A stretch of 64,000 bases of DNA, taken from positions 5,208,001 through 5,272,000 of the forward strand of contig NZ_JAUSQU010000001.1 in the NCBI RefSeq assembly GCF_030811455.1, written 5' to 3'. The position numbers and the translations under genes were made by a program. Below, piece after piece: positions 1-8,106 of this stretch. This DNA is from Streptosporangium lutulentum (GTDB lineage Bacteria; Actinomycetota; Actinomycetes; Streptosporangiales; Streptosporangiaceae). Numbering within the stretch: position 1 is the stretch's first letter; each line of letters starts with the position of its first letter. The notes below the pieces were generated by a model that was not told where the DNA came from, did not search any database, and was given only the letters and a program-made list of their open reading frames with translations.

Positions 1-2651
1 GCTTGATGTCCGAGTACGTGGTCCTGGCGCGGCTGCTCGCCCAGGCCTGCGACCAGGCGGTGGAGGCGTACCACGAGCTGCTGGTCAGGCTGGCCGAAGA
101 CCGTGCCGAGATCGTCACCTCGGTGCTCGGCGGCGAGGATCCCGGCCGTCTGGTGGAGGTGCACATGGGCGGGACCGGCGACCTGCACCAGGGCGGTCGG
201 TCGGTGGGGCTGCTGCGGTTCGCCGACGGTGCCCGCCTGGTGTACAAGCCGCGTCCGCTGGCGGTGCACCGGCACGTGAACGACGTGATCCGCTGGCTGG
301 ACGAGCGCCTTCCGGGCTACGGCCTGCGGTCCCTCGTCGTCGTGGACCGCGGCCGGTACGGCTGGGTGGAGTTCGTCGAGCACAGCCCCTGCGAGAACGT
401 CGACGGGGCCCGCTTGTTCTACCGCCGCCAAGGCGCCCTGCTGGCACTGCTCTACGCCCTCGACGGAGCCGACTTCCACTACGAGAACCTCATCGCGAAC
501 GGGGACCAGCCGGTCCTGGTGGACCTCGAGGCGGTGTTCCACCCGAGAGTTCCGCGCCCTTCGGGGCTGGACTGGATGAACGGCGACCCGGCCGTCTCCG
601 TGCTGACGGAGTCCGTTTCCCGTATCGGGTTGCTGCCGTCCGTCCTGTGGGGCGAGGACGGCGACGCCATCGACATGGGCGGGGTGGGGGGCGACGCGGG
701 ACAGCCGCTGCCGTTCAAGGTCGTCGGCTGGGGCGGCTCCGGGACCGACGAGATGCACCTCACCCGCGAGAACATCCTCTTCCCCGGCAGCCAGAACCGC
801 CCGAGCGTCGACGGCCACGTGGTCAACCCCGCGCACTTCGTGAGCGAGCTGATCTCCGGGTTCCGGGACGGGTACGAGGCCATCGTCGCCCACCGTTCCG
901 AGCTGGTCGGCCCCGGCGGCCTGCTGGAACGCTTCGCCGACGACGAGATCCGCGTGGTGATGCGGGCGACCCGGCTCTACGGAACGCTGCTCTTGGAGTC
1001 CACCCATCCGGATGTGCTGCGCGACGCCCTCGACCGTGAGCGCGTCTTCGACTTCCTCTGGGGGTTCGCGGCCGACGATCCGATCCGTCGCCCGCTGGTG
1101 CCCGTCGAGAGCGAGGAGCTGTGGTCGGGGGACATCCCGATGTTCACCACCCGCCCGGCGACGCGAGACCTGTGGAACGGCCGGGGCGTGAGAATGCCCG
1201 GCGTGCTGGACCACGACAGTCTGACGCACGCGATGGACAAGGTCCGGGCGATGGGGGCGCGCGACCGGGCCCAGCAGGAGTGGATCATCGAGGCGTCGAT
1301 GGCGACCCGCCCCGACCAGGCCGCCCTCGTCGGCGCCGGCCCGGTTCCGGTTCCGGTTGAGCCGGCCGTTCCCCCGTCTCCCGTGGCGCTCGACCACGAG
1401 CGTGTCCTCGCCGCCGTGCGAGGCATCGCGGACCAGGTGGCCGCGATCGCGCACGCCGACGGCTCGCGGGTGAACTGGCTCGGCATCGATCTCATTCAGG
1501 AATCCCAGTGGATGGTCAATCCGCTACGGCTCGACCTCTACAGCGGGATTCCCGGTGTCGCGTTGTTCCTGGCCCAGGCCGCGTCCGTCCTCGGTGACGA
1601 TCGCTACGCCGACCTGGCCCGCCGCGCCCTGACACCGTTGCCGGAGATCGTCGACTCTGTCGTGAACGCACCGGCCGGTACCCCCATGACGACGTGCGGC
1701 CCGTTCTCCGGATACGGCGGTCTGGCGTACGCGCTCACGCACCTGACGCGGGAACTCGGCGACCCCTCCCTGGGAGACGCGATCGAACCGCTGGTGACCT
1801 CACTGACCGAATCCATCCCGATCGACGAGATGTTCGACGTCATCGGCGGCTCCGCCGGCGCTCTCTGCGCGTTGCTGGCCGTACACGAGGCGACGGGGCT
1901 GCCCGTCGCCCTACGGCTGGCACGCGCGTGCGCCGACCGCCTGGTCGAGACCGCTCGACCGCAACGGCGAGGTGTCGCCTGGCCGGGCGCGATATCGTCC
2001 TCCCTGCCCCTCACCGGCTTCTCGCACGGGGGCGCCGGCATCGGCTGGGCGCTGTCACGCTTCGCCGCGACGCCGGACGGCGCCACGGCGGGTGCGCGCT
2101 ACGCCGAGACCGCGCGTGCCGCCTTCGCCTACGAACGTGACCTGTACGACCCGCGCGTCCGCAACTGGCCCGATTATCGGGACATTCCCGGAGAACGCGC
2201 CGACGACACGGCGCCCGCTTCCATGCAGGCGTGGTGTCACGGCGCGCCGGGCATCGGCCTGGCCCGCGCCGACCTGCTGCGGCGGGGGGTCGCCGACGGT
2301 CTCGCGGCCGACGCCCAGGCGCTGACGGCCGATCTCGATCTCGCGCTGGCATCGTTCCTGGCCAGTCCGGCGGCGCTGGGCGGGCACAGCCTCTGCCACG
2401 GGGAACTCGGCAACCTCGAACTGGTCACCACGATGATCGCCGCCGGCCGTACCGACCTGGTCGAAGCGCGCGACCGTCGCCTCGGGGTGGTGCTGGACCA
2501 GCTCGAATCCGGCCCGCGTTGCGGCACACCTGCCGGAGTGCCCACTCCCGGCCTGATGAGCGGGCTCGCCGGCATCGGGCACGGCCTGCTGCGCCACGCC
2601 TTCCCTGACCGGGTGCCGTCGGTGCTCCTCCTTGAACCGCCGATCGGCTGA
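1..2651 (+). CDS. lanM: Class II lanthipeptide synthetase LanM (5' end outside window)
   Basis: This bifunctional enzyme dehydrates Ser/Thr in a lanthipeptide precursor and then cyclises the product with Cys thiols. The frame is open to the left edge and starts inside the dehydratase (DUF4135) domain, so roughly 100-200 residues are missing. The motif RLVYKPRPL, typical of that domain, lies near visible residue 80. The second half, from about residue 470, is a LanC-like cyclase. Its zinc ligands are visible as Cys745 (in WCHGAPG) and Cys798-His799 (in LCHGELGN), so the cyclase looks intact. The gene is followed after 60 bases by a LanT transporter and then by a precursor gene, which fixes the pathway. 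The ATG near the left edge is internal, not a true start. The family call is firm. Confidence 0.93.
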   Translation, partial: LMSEYVVLARLLAQACDQAVEAYHELLVRLAEDRAEIVTSVLGGEDPGRLVEVHMGGTGDLHQGGRSVGLLRFADGARLVYKPRPLAVHRHVNDVIRWLDERLPGYGLRSLVVVDRGRYGWVEFVEHSPCENVDGARLFYRRQGALLALLYALDGADFHYENLIANGDQPVLVDLEAVFHPRVPRPSGLDWMNGDPAVSVLTESVSRIGLLPSVLWGEDGDAIDMGGVGGDAGQPLPFKVVGWGGSGTDEMHLTRENILFPGSQNRPSVDGHVVNPAHFVSELISGFRDGYEAIVAHRSELVGPGGLLERFADDEIRVVMRATRLYGTLLLESTHPDVLRDALDRERVFDFLWGFAADDPIRRPLVPVESEELWSGDIPMFTTRPATRDLWNGRGVRMPGVLDHDSLTHAMDKVRAMGARDRAQQEWIIEASMATRPDQAALVGAGPVPVPVEPAVPPSPVALDHERVLAAVRGIADQVAAIAHADGSRVNWLGIDLIQESQWMVNPLRLDLYSGIPGVALFLAQAASVLGDDRYADLARRALTPLPEIVDSVVNAPAGTPMTTCGPFSGYGGLAYALTHLTRELGDPSLGDAIEPLVTSLTESIPIDEMFDVIGGSAGALCALLAVHEATGLPVALRLARACADRLVETARPQRRGVAWPGAISSSLPLTGFSHGGAGIGWALSRFAATPDGATAGARYAETARAAFAYERDLYDPRVRNWPDYRDIPGERADDTAPASMQAWCHGAPGIGLARADLLRRGVADGLAADAQALTADLDLALASFLASPAALGGHSLCHGELGNLELVTTMIAAGRTDLVEARDRRLGVVLDQLESGPRCGTPAGVPTPGLMSGLAGIGHGLLRHAFPDRVPSVLLLEPPIG

Positions 2652-2711
2652 TCCCGCGCCGCCTGCCGTGCCGCCGTTGCCGTCGTCCCGCGTTTCCTCC
2701 GAGGAGAAGCC

Positions 2712-4892
2712 GTGCGCCACCGTGTTCCCGTCCGCCTCCAGATGACCCGTACCGAGTGCGGCGCGGCATGCCTCGCCATGGTGCTCAGCTACCACGGCAG
2801 GGACACGTCGGTCTCCGGGTGCCGGGACCTGCTCGATCCCGGCCGCGACGGCGTCTCGCCGGCGAGTCTCGTCGCGGCGGCCGAACAGCACGGGATGCGG
2901 GCCACCGTGGAGCGCGTCGAGGACCTGCTCGCGACGCCGCTGGAGAACCCCGTCATCGCCTACTGGGAGAAGCACCACTACGTCGTGGTGGAGCGGGCCG
3001 GCCGGACCCGGGTACGCGTCGTCGATCCCGCGAAAGGACGGCGCTCCCTCTCCCGCGAGGAGTTCGCCGAGCAGTACGGCGGGGTTGTGATCGATGCCCG
3101 GCCCGGAGAGGACTTCGTCCGGCGCCACACCCCGCTGCGGCGGAGAATGCTCATGCGATACCTGCGCGAGTTCATCGGCGTGGCCGGCGGGCGCCGCATC
3201 CTGCTCGGCATCCTGCTCCTGGCCGCCGCCCTGCAGGTGCTCGGGCTGTCGCTGCCGTTGGCCACCAAGGTGGTCGTCGACCATCTGGTGCCCGACGGAC
3301 GCCACGACCTGCTCGGGGTGCTGGGCGCCGCGGTCCTCGGGATCACCGTCATGCAGGGAGCGCTGAGCGTCCTCCGGTCCCGGATGCTGCTCAGGCTCCG
3401 GGCGCTCGCGGACGAACAGCTGACCGGCCGGTTCGTCACCCACCTGTTACGCCTGCCGCTCGGCTTCTTCCTTCAGCGAAGCCGGGGAGACCTGTTGATG
3501 CGGCTCAGCAGCGTGTCGACGGGCCGGGAGGCGGTCACCCAGCACGCGCTGACGATGTGCCTGGACGGGCTGCTGCTCATCGTGTACGTCACGACCCTCA
3601 CCTTTATCAGCCCCTGGTACGTATTGATCGTCGGCACGCTCGCGGCCCTGCAGATCTGCCTGATGCTCAGCTCTTACAACCGGGTGAGCGTCCTCACGCA
3701 GCGGGAGCTGACCGCCCGCGCCGAGGAGCAGGGCTACCTGATCGAGGCGCTCCAGGCGATGCTTCCGGTCAAAGCCAACGGGGTGGAGACGCAGGCGCGG
3801 CGGCGCTGGCACGAGCTGTTCGGCGCCTACCAGGTGGCCATGCTGCGCCGAGGCCGGGCCACCTCCTGGTTCGAGGGCGGCCAGACGGCGCTGTCCATGC
3901 TCGCTCCCCTCTCCCTGCTGTGGTGCGGTGTGTGGCTGGTGCTGAGCGGTCAGATGTCCCTGGGCTCCATGCTCGCCGCCAACACGCTGGCCATGTCGGT
4001 GCTCTCGCCGTTGATGGCGTTCGTGGGCGTCATCCAGCTTCTCTCCATGCTTCGCGGCCAGATCGAGCGCATCTACGACGTGTTCGACTCGGCGCCCGAG
4101 GCCAGCGGTGACCAGTTGCTCCCCGGCGGCAGGCCGGTCTCCGTACAGGCGCGCGACGTCACCTTCCGGTACGCGCCGGAGTCGCCGCCCGTGGTCAGGA
4201 GCGTGTCGTTCACCGTGCCCGCCGGGGCCAAGCTCGGCGTCGTCGGGCGTACCGGTTCAGGGAAGAGCACGCTGGCCCTGCTGGTACTCGGCCTGCTGCG
4301 GGCCGAGGCGGGCACGATCCGCCACGACGGCATCGCCGTCGACGACCTCGACGTCGGCGAGCTGCGCCGTGGATGCGGCGCGGTGCTTCAGGAGCTGTCC
4401 CTGTTCAACGGCACGATCCGCGACAACATCACGCTCGGCAGCCCGGATGCCACGGACGCCGACGTCGCCGACGCCGCCACCATGGCGGGACTGCACGAGG
4501 ACGTCCTGCGCCTGCCCATGGGGTATCGGACCACCGTCGGCGAAGGCGGGGCATCGCTGTCGGCGGGGCAGCGCCAGCGCGTGGCGCTCGCCCGTGCGCT
4601 GGTCCACAGGCCCAGGCTGCTCATCCTCGACGAGGCGACGAGCCACCTCGACCCCGAGACCGAACGGCGCGTCGACGCGGCGCTGTCGGCGCTGCGGGTG
4701 ACCAGGATCGTCATCTCGCATCGGCTCAGCGCCATCCGGAACGCCGACGAGATCGTGGTCATGCGGGAAGGCCGGGTGGCCGAGCGCGGGAAACACGAGG
4801 AACTGGTGAACAGGCCCGGCGTCTACCACGAGCTTTTCGCCGATGTGACCACCTTCGAGAACGCCGGAGTCGCGCACCCGGCTCTCCCCTAG
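2712..4892 (+). CDS. lanT: LanT: C39 peptidase-ABC exporter for the lanthipeptide
   Basis: The 726-residue protein cuts the leader peptide and exports the modified product. An N-terminal C39 peptidase domain (about residues 1-140) carries the catalytic Cys16 in RTECGAACL, and a His-rich WEKHHYVVV strand followed by VVDPAKG supplies the His/Asp part. Membrane-spanning helices follow (about 150-440). The ATPase domain shows Walker A (GRTGSGKST), the signature LSAGQRQRVALARAL and Walker B (LLILDEATSHLD). The GTG start is chosen because GAGGAGAAG sits just upstream at 2701-2709. A C39 domain implies cleavage after a Gly-Ala or Gly-Gly type site in the precursor, which the next gene offers. Confidence 0.95.
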   Translation: MRHRVPVRLQMTRTECGAACLAMVLSYHGRDTSVSGCRDLLDPGRDGVSPASLVAAAEQHGMRATVERVEDLLATPLENPVIAYWEKHHYVVVERAGRTRVRVVDPAKGRRSLSREEFAEQYGGVVIDARPGEDFVRRHTPLRRRMLMRYLREFIGVAGGRRILLGILLLAAALQVLGLSLPLATKVVVDHLVPDGRHDLLGVLGAAVLGITVMQGALSVLRSRMLLRLRALADEQLTGRFVTHLLRLPLGFFLQRSRGDLLMRLSSVSTGREAVTQHALTMCLDGLLLIVYVTTLTFISPWYVLIVGTLAALQICLMLSSYNRVSVLTQRELTARAEEQGYLIEALQAMLPVKANGVETQARRRWHELFGAYQVAMLRRGRATSWFEGGQTALSMLAPLSLLWCGVWLVLSGQMSLGSMLAANTLAMSVLSPLMAFVGVIQLLSMLRGQIERIYDVFDSAPEASGDQLLPGGRPVSVQARDVTFRYAPESPPVVRSVSFTVPAGAKLGVVGRTGSGKSTLALLVLGLLRAEAGTIRHDGIAVDDLDVGELRRGCGAVLQELSLFNGTIRDNITLGSPDATDADVADAATMAGLHEDVLRLPMGYRTTVGEGGASLSAGQRQRVALARALVHRPRLLILDEATSHLDPETERRVDAALSALRVTRIVISHRLSAIRNADEIVVMREGRVAERGKHEELVNRPGVYHELFADVTTFENAGVAHPALP

Positions 4893-4950
4893 CTGCGCGG
4901 CGCCCGTCGCGCGACATGAAAGCACCACCCACCGTAGAAAGGAACCCTCC

Positions 4951-5199
4951 ATGTCGATGGAAGAAGCCCGAGACCTGGTCCGGTCCTGGAAGGACCCCGA
5001 CTTCCGCGAGGACGGCGTGGAACACCCTTCCGGCGACATCAGCTTCACGCTGATGGGCGCGGAAGGCGCCGACAGCACCCCGGTGTGCACGGTGACCATC
5101 GCCACCGGATTGGCGAGCTGCTGGCCGTGGTGTGCCGAAACGGCCGGCATCTGCACGGTCGCGGGATGCAAGCCCAACCTTCCGCCCATCTGGGCCTGA
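4951..5199 (+). CDS. lanA: Class II lanthipeptide precursor, five-Cys core
   Basis: The 82-residue peptide has an acidic leader (MSMEEARDLVRSWKDPDF at its start) that ends in MGAEGA, a plausible C39 cleavage site after residue 40. The predicted 42-residue core has Cys at 46, 57, 61, 68 and 73 and Ser/Thr at 42, 43, 47, 49, 52, 56, 64 and 69, enough for up to five thioether rings. CTVT near the core start resembles the CTLT/CTVT element of mersacidin-type peptides, but the Glu-Cys that normally closes the lipid II-binding ring is absent. An AAAGGA ribosome site lies at 4938-4943, seven bases before ATG. I do not recognise a named lantibiotic. Placement of lanA after lanM and lanT is unusual, so another precursor could lie left of the window. 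Confidence 0.88.
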   Translation: MSMEEARDLVRSWKDPDFREDGVEHPSGDISFTLMGAEGADSTPVCTVTIATGLASCWPWCAETAGICTVAGCKPNLPPIWA

Positions 5200-5332
5200 T
5201 CCGTCGTCCCCGGCAGGCGCCGTACCGAACTTGCCTGACGGGTCACGCCTCGTCCGACCGCATCACGCCGACCCGCGCGTGACACCTGGTCAGGCCCGGG
5301 AGCCCGACGAGAAGGTAGTGATCAGGTAGAAC

Positions 5333-5363
5333 GTGTGGGTGGCGGCCGGGCCGCCACCCACAC
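5333..5363 (+). terminator. Hairpin terminator after lanA
   Basis: A 13-14 bp perfect stem (5333-5346 with 5350-5363) has a CGG loop. It lies 134 bases after the lanA stop and has no T run, which is usual for actinomycete terminators. It probably ends the lanthipeptide operon. Confidence 0.6.
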
Positions 5364-5799
5364 CACCGGGCGCGAACGGTGGAGGACCCGCATCGAGCCG
5401 GCGAACGCGAACCCCGCATGGAGGCGTCGAGGGTTCTGCCGTCGTCGTAGGCTTTGGCGGCAATCTCCACTTCTCGCTTTCAGGGGCGCCGATGAGCGTG
5501 AGCGCGCAATCCCATCAAACATGGCGTGAGGTGCGCCGCCACCTCAACGGGCATCGTCATGGGCTCGCACGGGCCGCGGACCGGCTCTACCCATCCACCA
5601 CGAGCCGATGCAGCGGCTGGCACGGCGGTCCTCGAACTCGTCTGGAAGCACCGCCAAACCCTCACCCTCACGCTCTGACCAGGGCATATGCAAACCAGTC
5701 CTGATCCGCTACCGCATAGGCCAGGCTGTCTCACCATGGTCCTTGACGCATGGAACTCTCTTCGCGGGAACCGGAACAGCCACGGAGGGAGGTACGACA
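5364..5799. other. Non-coding scar region with gene debris
   Basis: No intact gene is visible between the lanthipeptide operon and the integrase remnant. The stretch holds one regulator-like fragment, listed separately, and otherwise unrecognised sequence of lower and uneven G+C. This pattern suits a degraded mobile or accessory region. Confidence 0.5.
5492..5678 (+). pseudogene. Fragment of an actinomycete regulator-like gene
   Basis: The frame from ATG 5492 reads MSVSAQSHQTWREVRRHL followed by NGHRHGLARAADRLYP. This resembles the N-terminus of large actinobacterial regulators that begin with a 'RRHLNxHRHELxxxAxxLYP' segment. The reading then loses sense near 5594. Another frame carries VLELVWKHRQTLTLTL and stops at 5678, so the gene seems to have suffered a deletion and frameshift. 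The family is recalled from general pattern only and the product cannot be named. Confidence 0.35.
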
Positions 5800-5883
5800 A
5801 TGCGTACGGCGGACAATCGCGCGGCAGGGAACACGAGTGTTCTCGCAAGGCTTCCCCGCCCTCCCGGCTCCGGGCACTCGTAA
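5800..5883 (+). CDS. Possible 27-aa peptide or truncated gene start
   Basis: ATG 5800 is preceded by a very strong ribosome site, GGAGGGAGG at 5784-5792, with a seven-base spacer. The frame runs MRTADNRAAGNTSVLARLP and ends at a TAA after 27 residues. It could be a leader peptide or the surviving start of a deleted gene. No family is recognised. Confidence 0.25.
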   Translation: MRTADNRAAGNTSVLARLPRPPGSGHS

Positions 5884-5956
5884 CACAATATTGTGGATGT
5901 GGCGTGACCGGCGAGGGAAGCATAAATCCCTCCCCCTCAGCACTGTGTCCGACCGT

Positions 5957-6045
5957 GTAACCACCCCCGCGCGGGGATGGTCCCACCACGAGCCTGGGCA
6001 CCACCACGGTGGTCCGGTGCTCCCCGCGCCCGCGGGGAGCACCGG
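5957..6045 (+). CRISPR. Degenerate type I-E-like CRISPR remnant, one spacer
   Basis: The first repeat (about 5957-5984) ends in GCGGGGATGGTCCC, the usual 3' half of actinomycete type I-E repeats. The second (6017-6045) begins GTGCTCCCCGCGCCCGCGGGG, the usual 5' half. Exactly 32 bases (5985-6016) lie between them, the standard I-E spacer length. Both repeats are imperfect: the first lost its 5' half consensus and the second ends GAGCAC instead of GATGGTCCC, which makes a perfect 12-bp hairpin. No cas genes are in the window, so this is a relic at best. Confidence 0.5.
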
Positions 6046-6059
6046 GTAATCGCGCCGTC

Positions 6060-6428
6060 CCCTGCCCGCCCGAGCCGGTCAGGATCCTCCGCGCGCACCT
6101 CACCGCGTTCCCGCCCGCCAGGGACGGCCGGCTGTTCATCGGGATCAACGGCGGGGATCTGCCCACCATCACCTACCGGCGAGCGTGGGACAGGGCTCGC
6201 GTCACAACGCTGACCGAGACCGAGTACGCCTCGCCGCTCGGCAAGCGCATCTACGACCTCCGGCACGCCTGTCTGTCCACGTGGCTCAATGCCGGGGTGC
6301 CCGTGACTCAGGTCGCCCACTGGGCCGGACACAGCGTGGACGTACTGCTGAAGATCTACGCCAAGTGCATCGTGGGCCAGGACGAAGCAGCCAAGCGCCG
6401 CATCTCCGACGCCCTGGAAGGCCGATGA
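6060..6428 (+). pseudogene. int: Tyrosine site-specific integrase, C-terminal remnant
   Basis: About 120 residues of the catalytic domain of a phage/ICE tyrosine recombinase survive. Box II is visible as IYDLRHACLSTWLNAG (the first His is Tyr, a common variant), followed by WAGH and the nucleophile Tyr in KIYAKC. The SAM-like DNA-binding domain and the first catalytic Arg are missing, and the CRISPR-like repeats lie where they should be. The fragment points toward the 3' end of the nearby tRNA, 140 bases away, as expected for an element inserted in that tRNA. It cannot be active. Confidence 0.8.
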
Positions 6429-6567
6429 TCTCTCGCAAACTTCGGCACGTATTCAGCACGATCAACCGCCAGGCACCGGTGACAGCCGTTGACAGCCGGA
6501 CGAGACGAAAGCGCCCCCGGCTGCGAACACGCAGGTCAAGGACGCTTTCCAGTGCGGTCACGGAGGG

Positions 6568-6641
6568 TAGGGCGGGCGGGACTCGAACCCGCGACCCAGG
6601 GATTATGAGTCCCCTGCTCTAACCAGCTGAGCTACCGCCCC
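6568..6641 (-). tRNA. tRNA with CAU anticodon, probably elongator tRNA-Met
   Basis: A full cloverleaf folds on the minus strand: acceptor GGGGCGG with CCGCCCT, D arm GCTC/GAGC, anticodon loop CTCATAA, and T arm GCGGG-TTCGAGT-CCCGC. The length is 74 bases without CCA. CAU can also belong to tRNA-Ile2, which needs TilS modification, and I cannot separate the two by eye. Its 3' end faces the integrase remnant and is the likely attachment site. Confidence 0.9.
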
Positions 6642-6795
6642 TCACACAATCCGTACTGCCGCATTCAACCAAACGCGCGACCCCTACGCACATTCGCCGG
6701 GCACTACGGGGTCAAGATGTGACCTTTGGCCGCGGAACCGGTGTTCGGAGGACTCGCTAACCTACCGAGGGGACACTGTTGAGGAGTGTTGGATC

Positions 6796-7914
6796 ATGCG
6801 CGTTGTTGAAGCTTTCCGTGAGTCGTACGGTGCGGAGCCGCTGGGAGTGTGGCACGCCCCGGGGCGGGTCAACCTGATCGGCGAGCACACCGACTACAAC
6901 GACGGGTTCGTGCTGCCGTTCGCGGTGCCGTGGGGGGTCACCGCGGCGATCGCGCCGCGCGAGGACGACGTCATCCGGCTGCGGTCGCTCCAGGCAGGAA
7001 GCCCTCTGACCATCGAGACGCTCGACCGGGCCGAGGGCTGGGCGCGTTATGTCGTCGGCGTGTTCTGGGTGCTTCGCGAGGCCGGTCATCCGGTCAGGGG
7101 CGCGGATCTCGTGATCGACGGGGACGTGCCTCAGGGGGCGGGCCTGTCGTCGAGCGCGGCGCTGGAGGTGGTCGTCGGGACCGCGCTCAACGAGCTCCAC
7201 GACCTGGGCCTCAGCAAGATGGAGATCGCTCTCGCGGCGCAGAAGGCCGAGAACGACTTCGTGGGGGTGCCGTGCGGGATCATGGACCAGGCCGCGTCCG
7301 CGCTCGGTGAGCAGGGGAAGGCCCTGTTCATGGACTGCCGGAGCCTCGGCACCAGGAACGTCCCGTTCGACCTGGCGCAGCACGGCCTCCAGCTGCTGAT
7401 CATCAATACCGGGGTGCACCACGACCTCGCCGACGGGCAGTACGCCCGCCGCCGTCAGGACTGCGAGAACGCCGCCAAGCACCTGGGGGTCGACGCGCTG
7501 CGCGACGTCACCGACCTGACGGGCGCCCTCGCGAAGCTGAGCGGCGACGAACGCAAGCGCACCCAGCACGTGGTGACGGAGAACCACCGGGTCGAGGCGC
7601 TGATCGGGATGCTGCGGGCGGGGGCGGTACGGGAGATCGGTGGGCTGCTGAACGCCTCCCACCTGTCGCTGCGCGACCAGTACGAGGTGTCCTGCGCCGA
7701 GCTGGACGTGGCCGTGGAGTCGGCGCTCCGGGGCCGGGCCCGGGGGGCGCGGATGACCGGCGGAGGGTTCGGCGGGTCGGCCATCGCGCTGGTCGACGAC
7801 GACCGGGTGGAGGCCGTACGGGAGTCGGTGACCCGGGCCTACGCCGAGCGCGGCTGGGCAGCGCCGGAGATCTACCCCGCGACCCCCGCGGCGGGAGCGC
7901 GGCGCCTGGTCTGA
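6796..7914 (+). CDS. galK: Galactokinase
   Basis: Galactokinase phosphorylates galactose at C1 as the entry to the Leloir pathway. The 372-residue length is normal. The N-terminal signature GRVNLIGEHTDYNDGFVLP, the GHMP phosphate loop PQGAGLSSSAALE (about residue 113) and the C-terminal MTGGGFGGSAIALV motif are all present. GAGGAG at 6781-6786 supports ATG 6796. No galT or galE follows; the next gene is convergent, so this is a solitary galK transcribed from its own promoter beside the tRNA. Confidence 0.95.
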   Translation: MRVVEAFRESYGAEPLGVWHAPGRVNLIGEHTDYNDGFVLPFAVPWGVTAAIAPREDDVIRLRSLQAGSPLTIETLDRAEGWARYVVGVFWVLREAGHPVRGADLVIDGDVPQGAGLSSSAALEVVVGTALNELHDLGLSKMEIALAAQKAENDFVGVPCGIMDQAASALGEQGKALFMDCRSLGTRNVPFDLAQHGLQLLIINTGVHHDLADGQYARRRQDCENAAKHLGVDALRDVTDLTGALAKLSGDERKRTQHVVTENHRVEALIGMLRAGAVREIGGLLNASHLSLRDQYEVSCAELDVAVESALRGRARGARMTGGGFGGSAIALVDDDRVEAVRESVTRAYAERGWAAPEIYPATPAAGARRLV

Positions 7915-8106
7915 CCCGGCCCCGGCCCGTCGCGGCGGCCCCGCCGGCGACCTCCCGCCTCGGGATCATGTTCCCTGCCCGGCGTCCGCCACCTCCGTCA
8001 GGGCCCGGCGAACGCCGGCCAGGGCGTCGAGGCGATCACCTCACGGGTGTGACCCACGCTTCCGGTGGACGCCGGTTCGGGCATCACGGGTACGGTCGCC
8101 CTCCCG

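Noticed and set aside
6185..6622. A reading frame ending AGGTRTRDPGIMSPLL at the integrase locus
   Set aside because: The ending is the antisense translation of the CAU tRNA and is a known false protein tail; the frame has no ribosome site.
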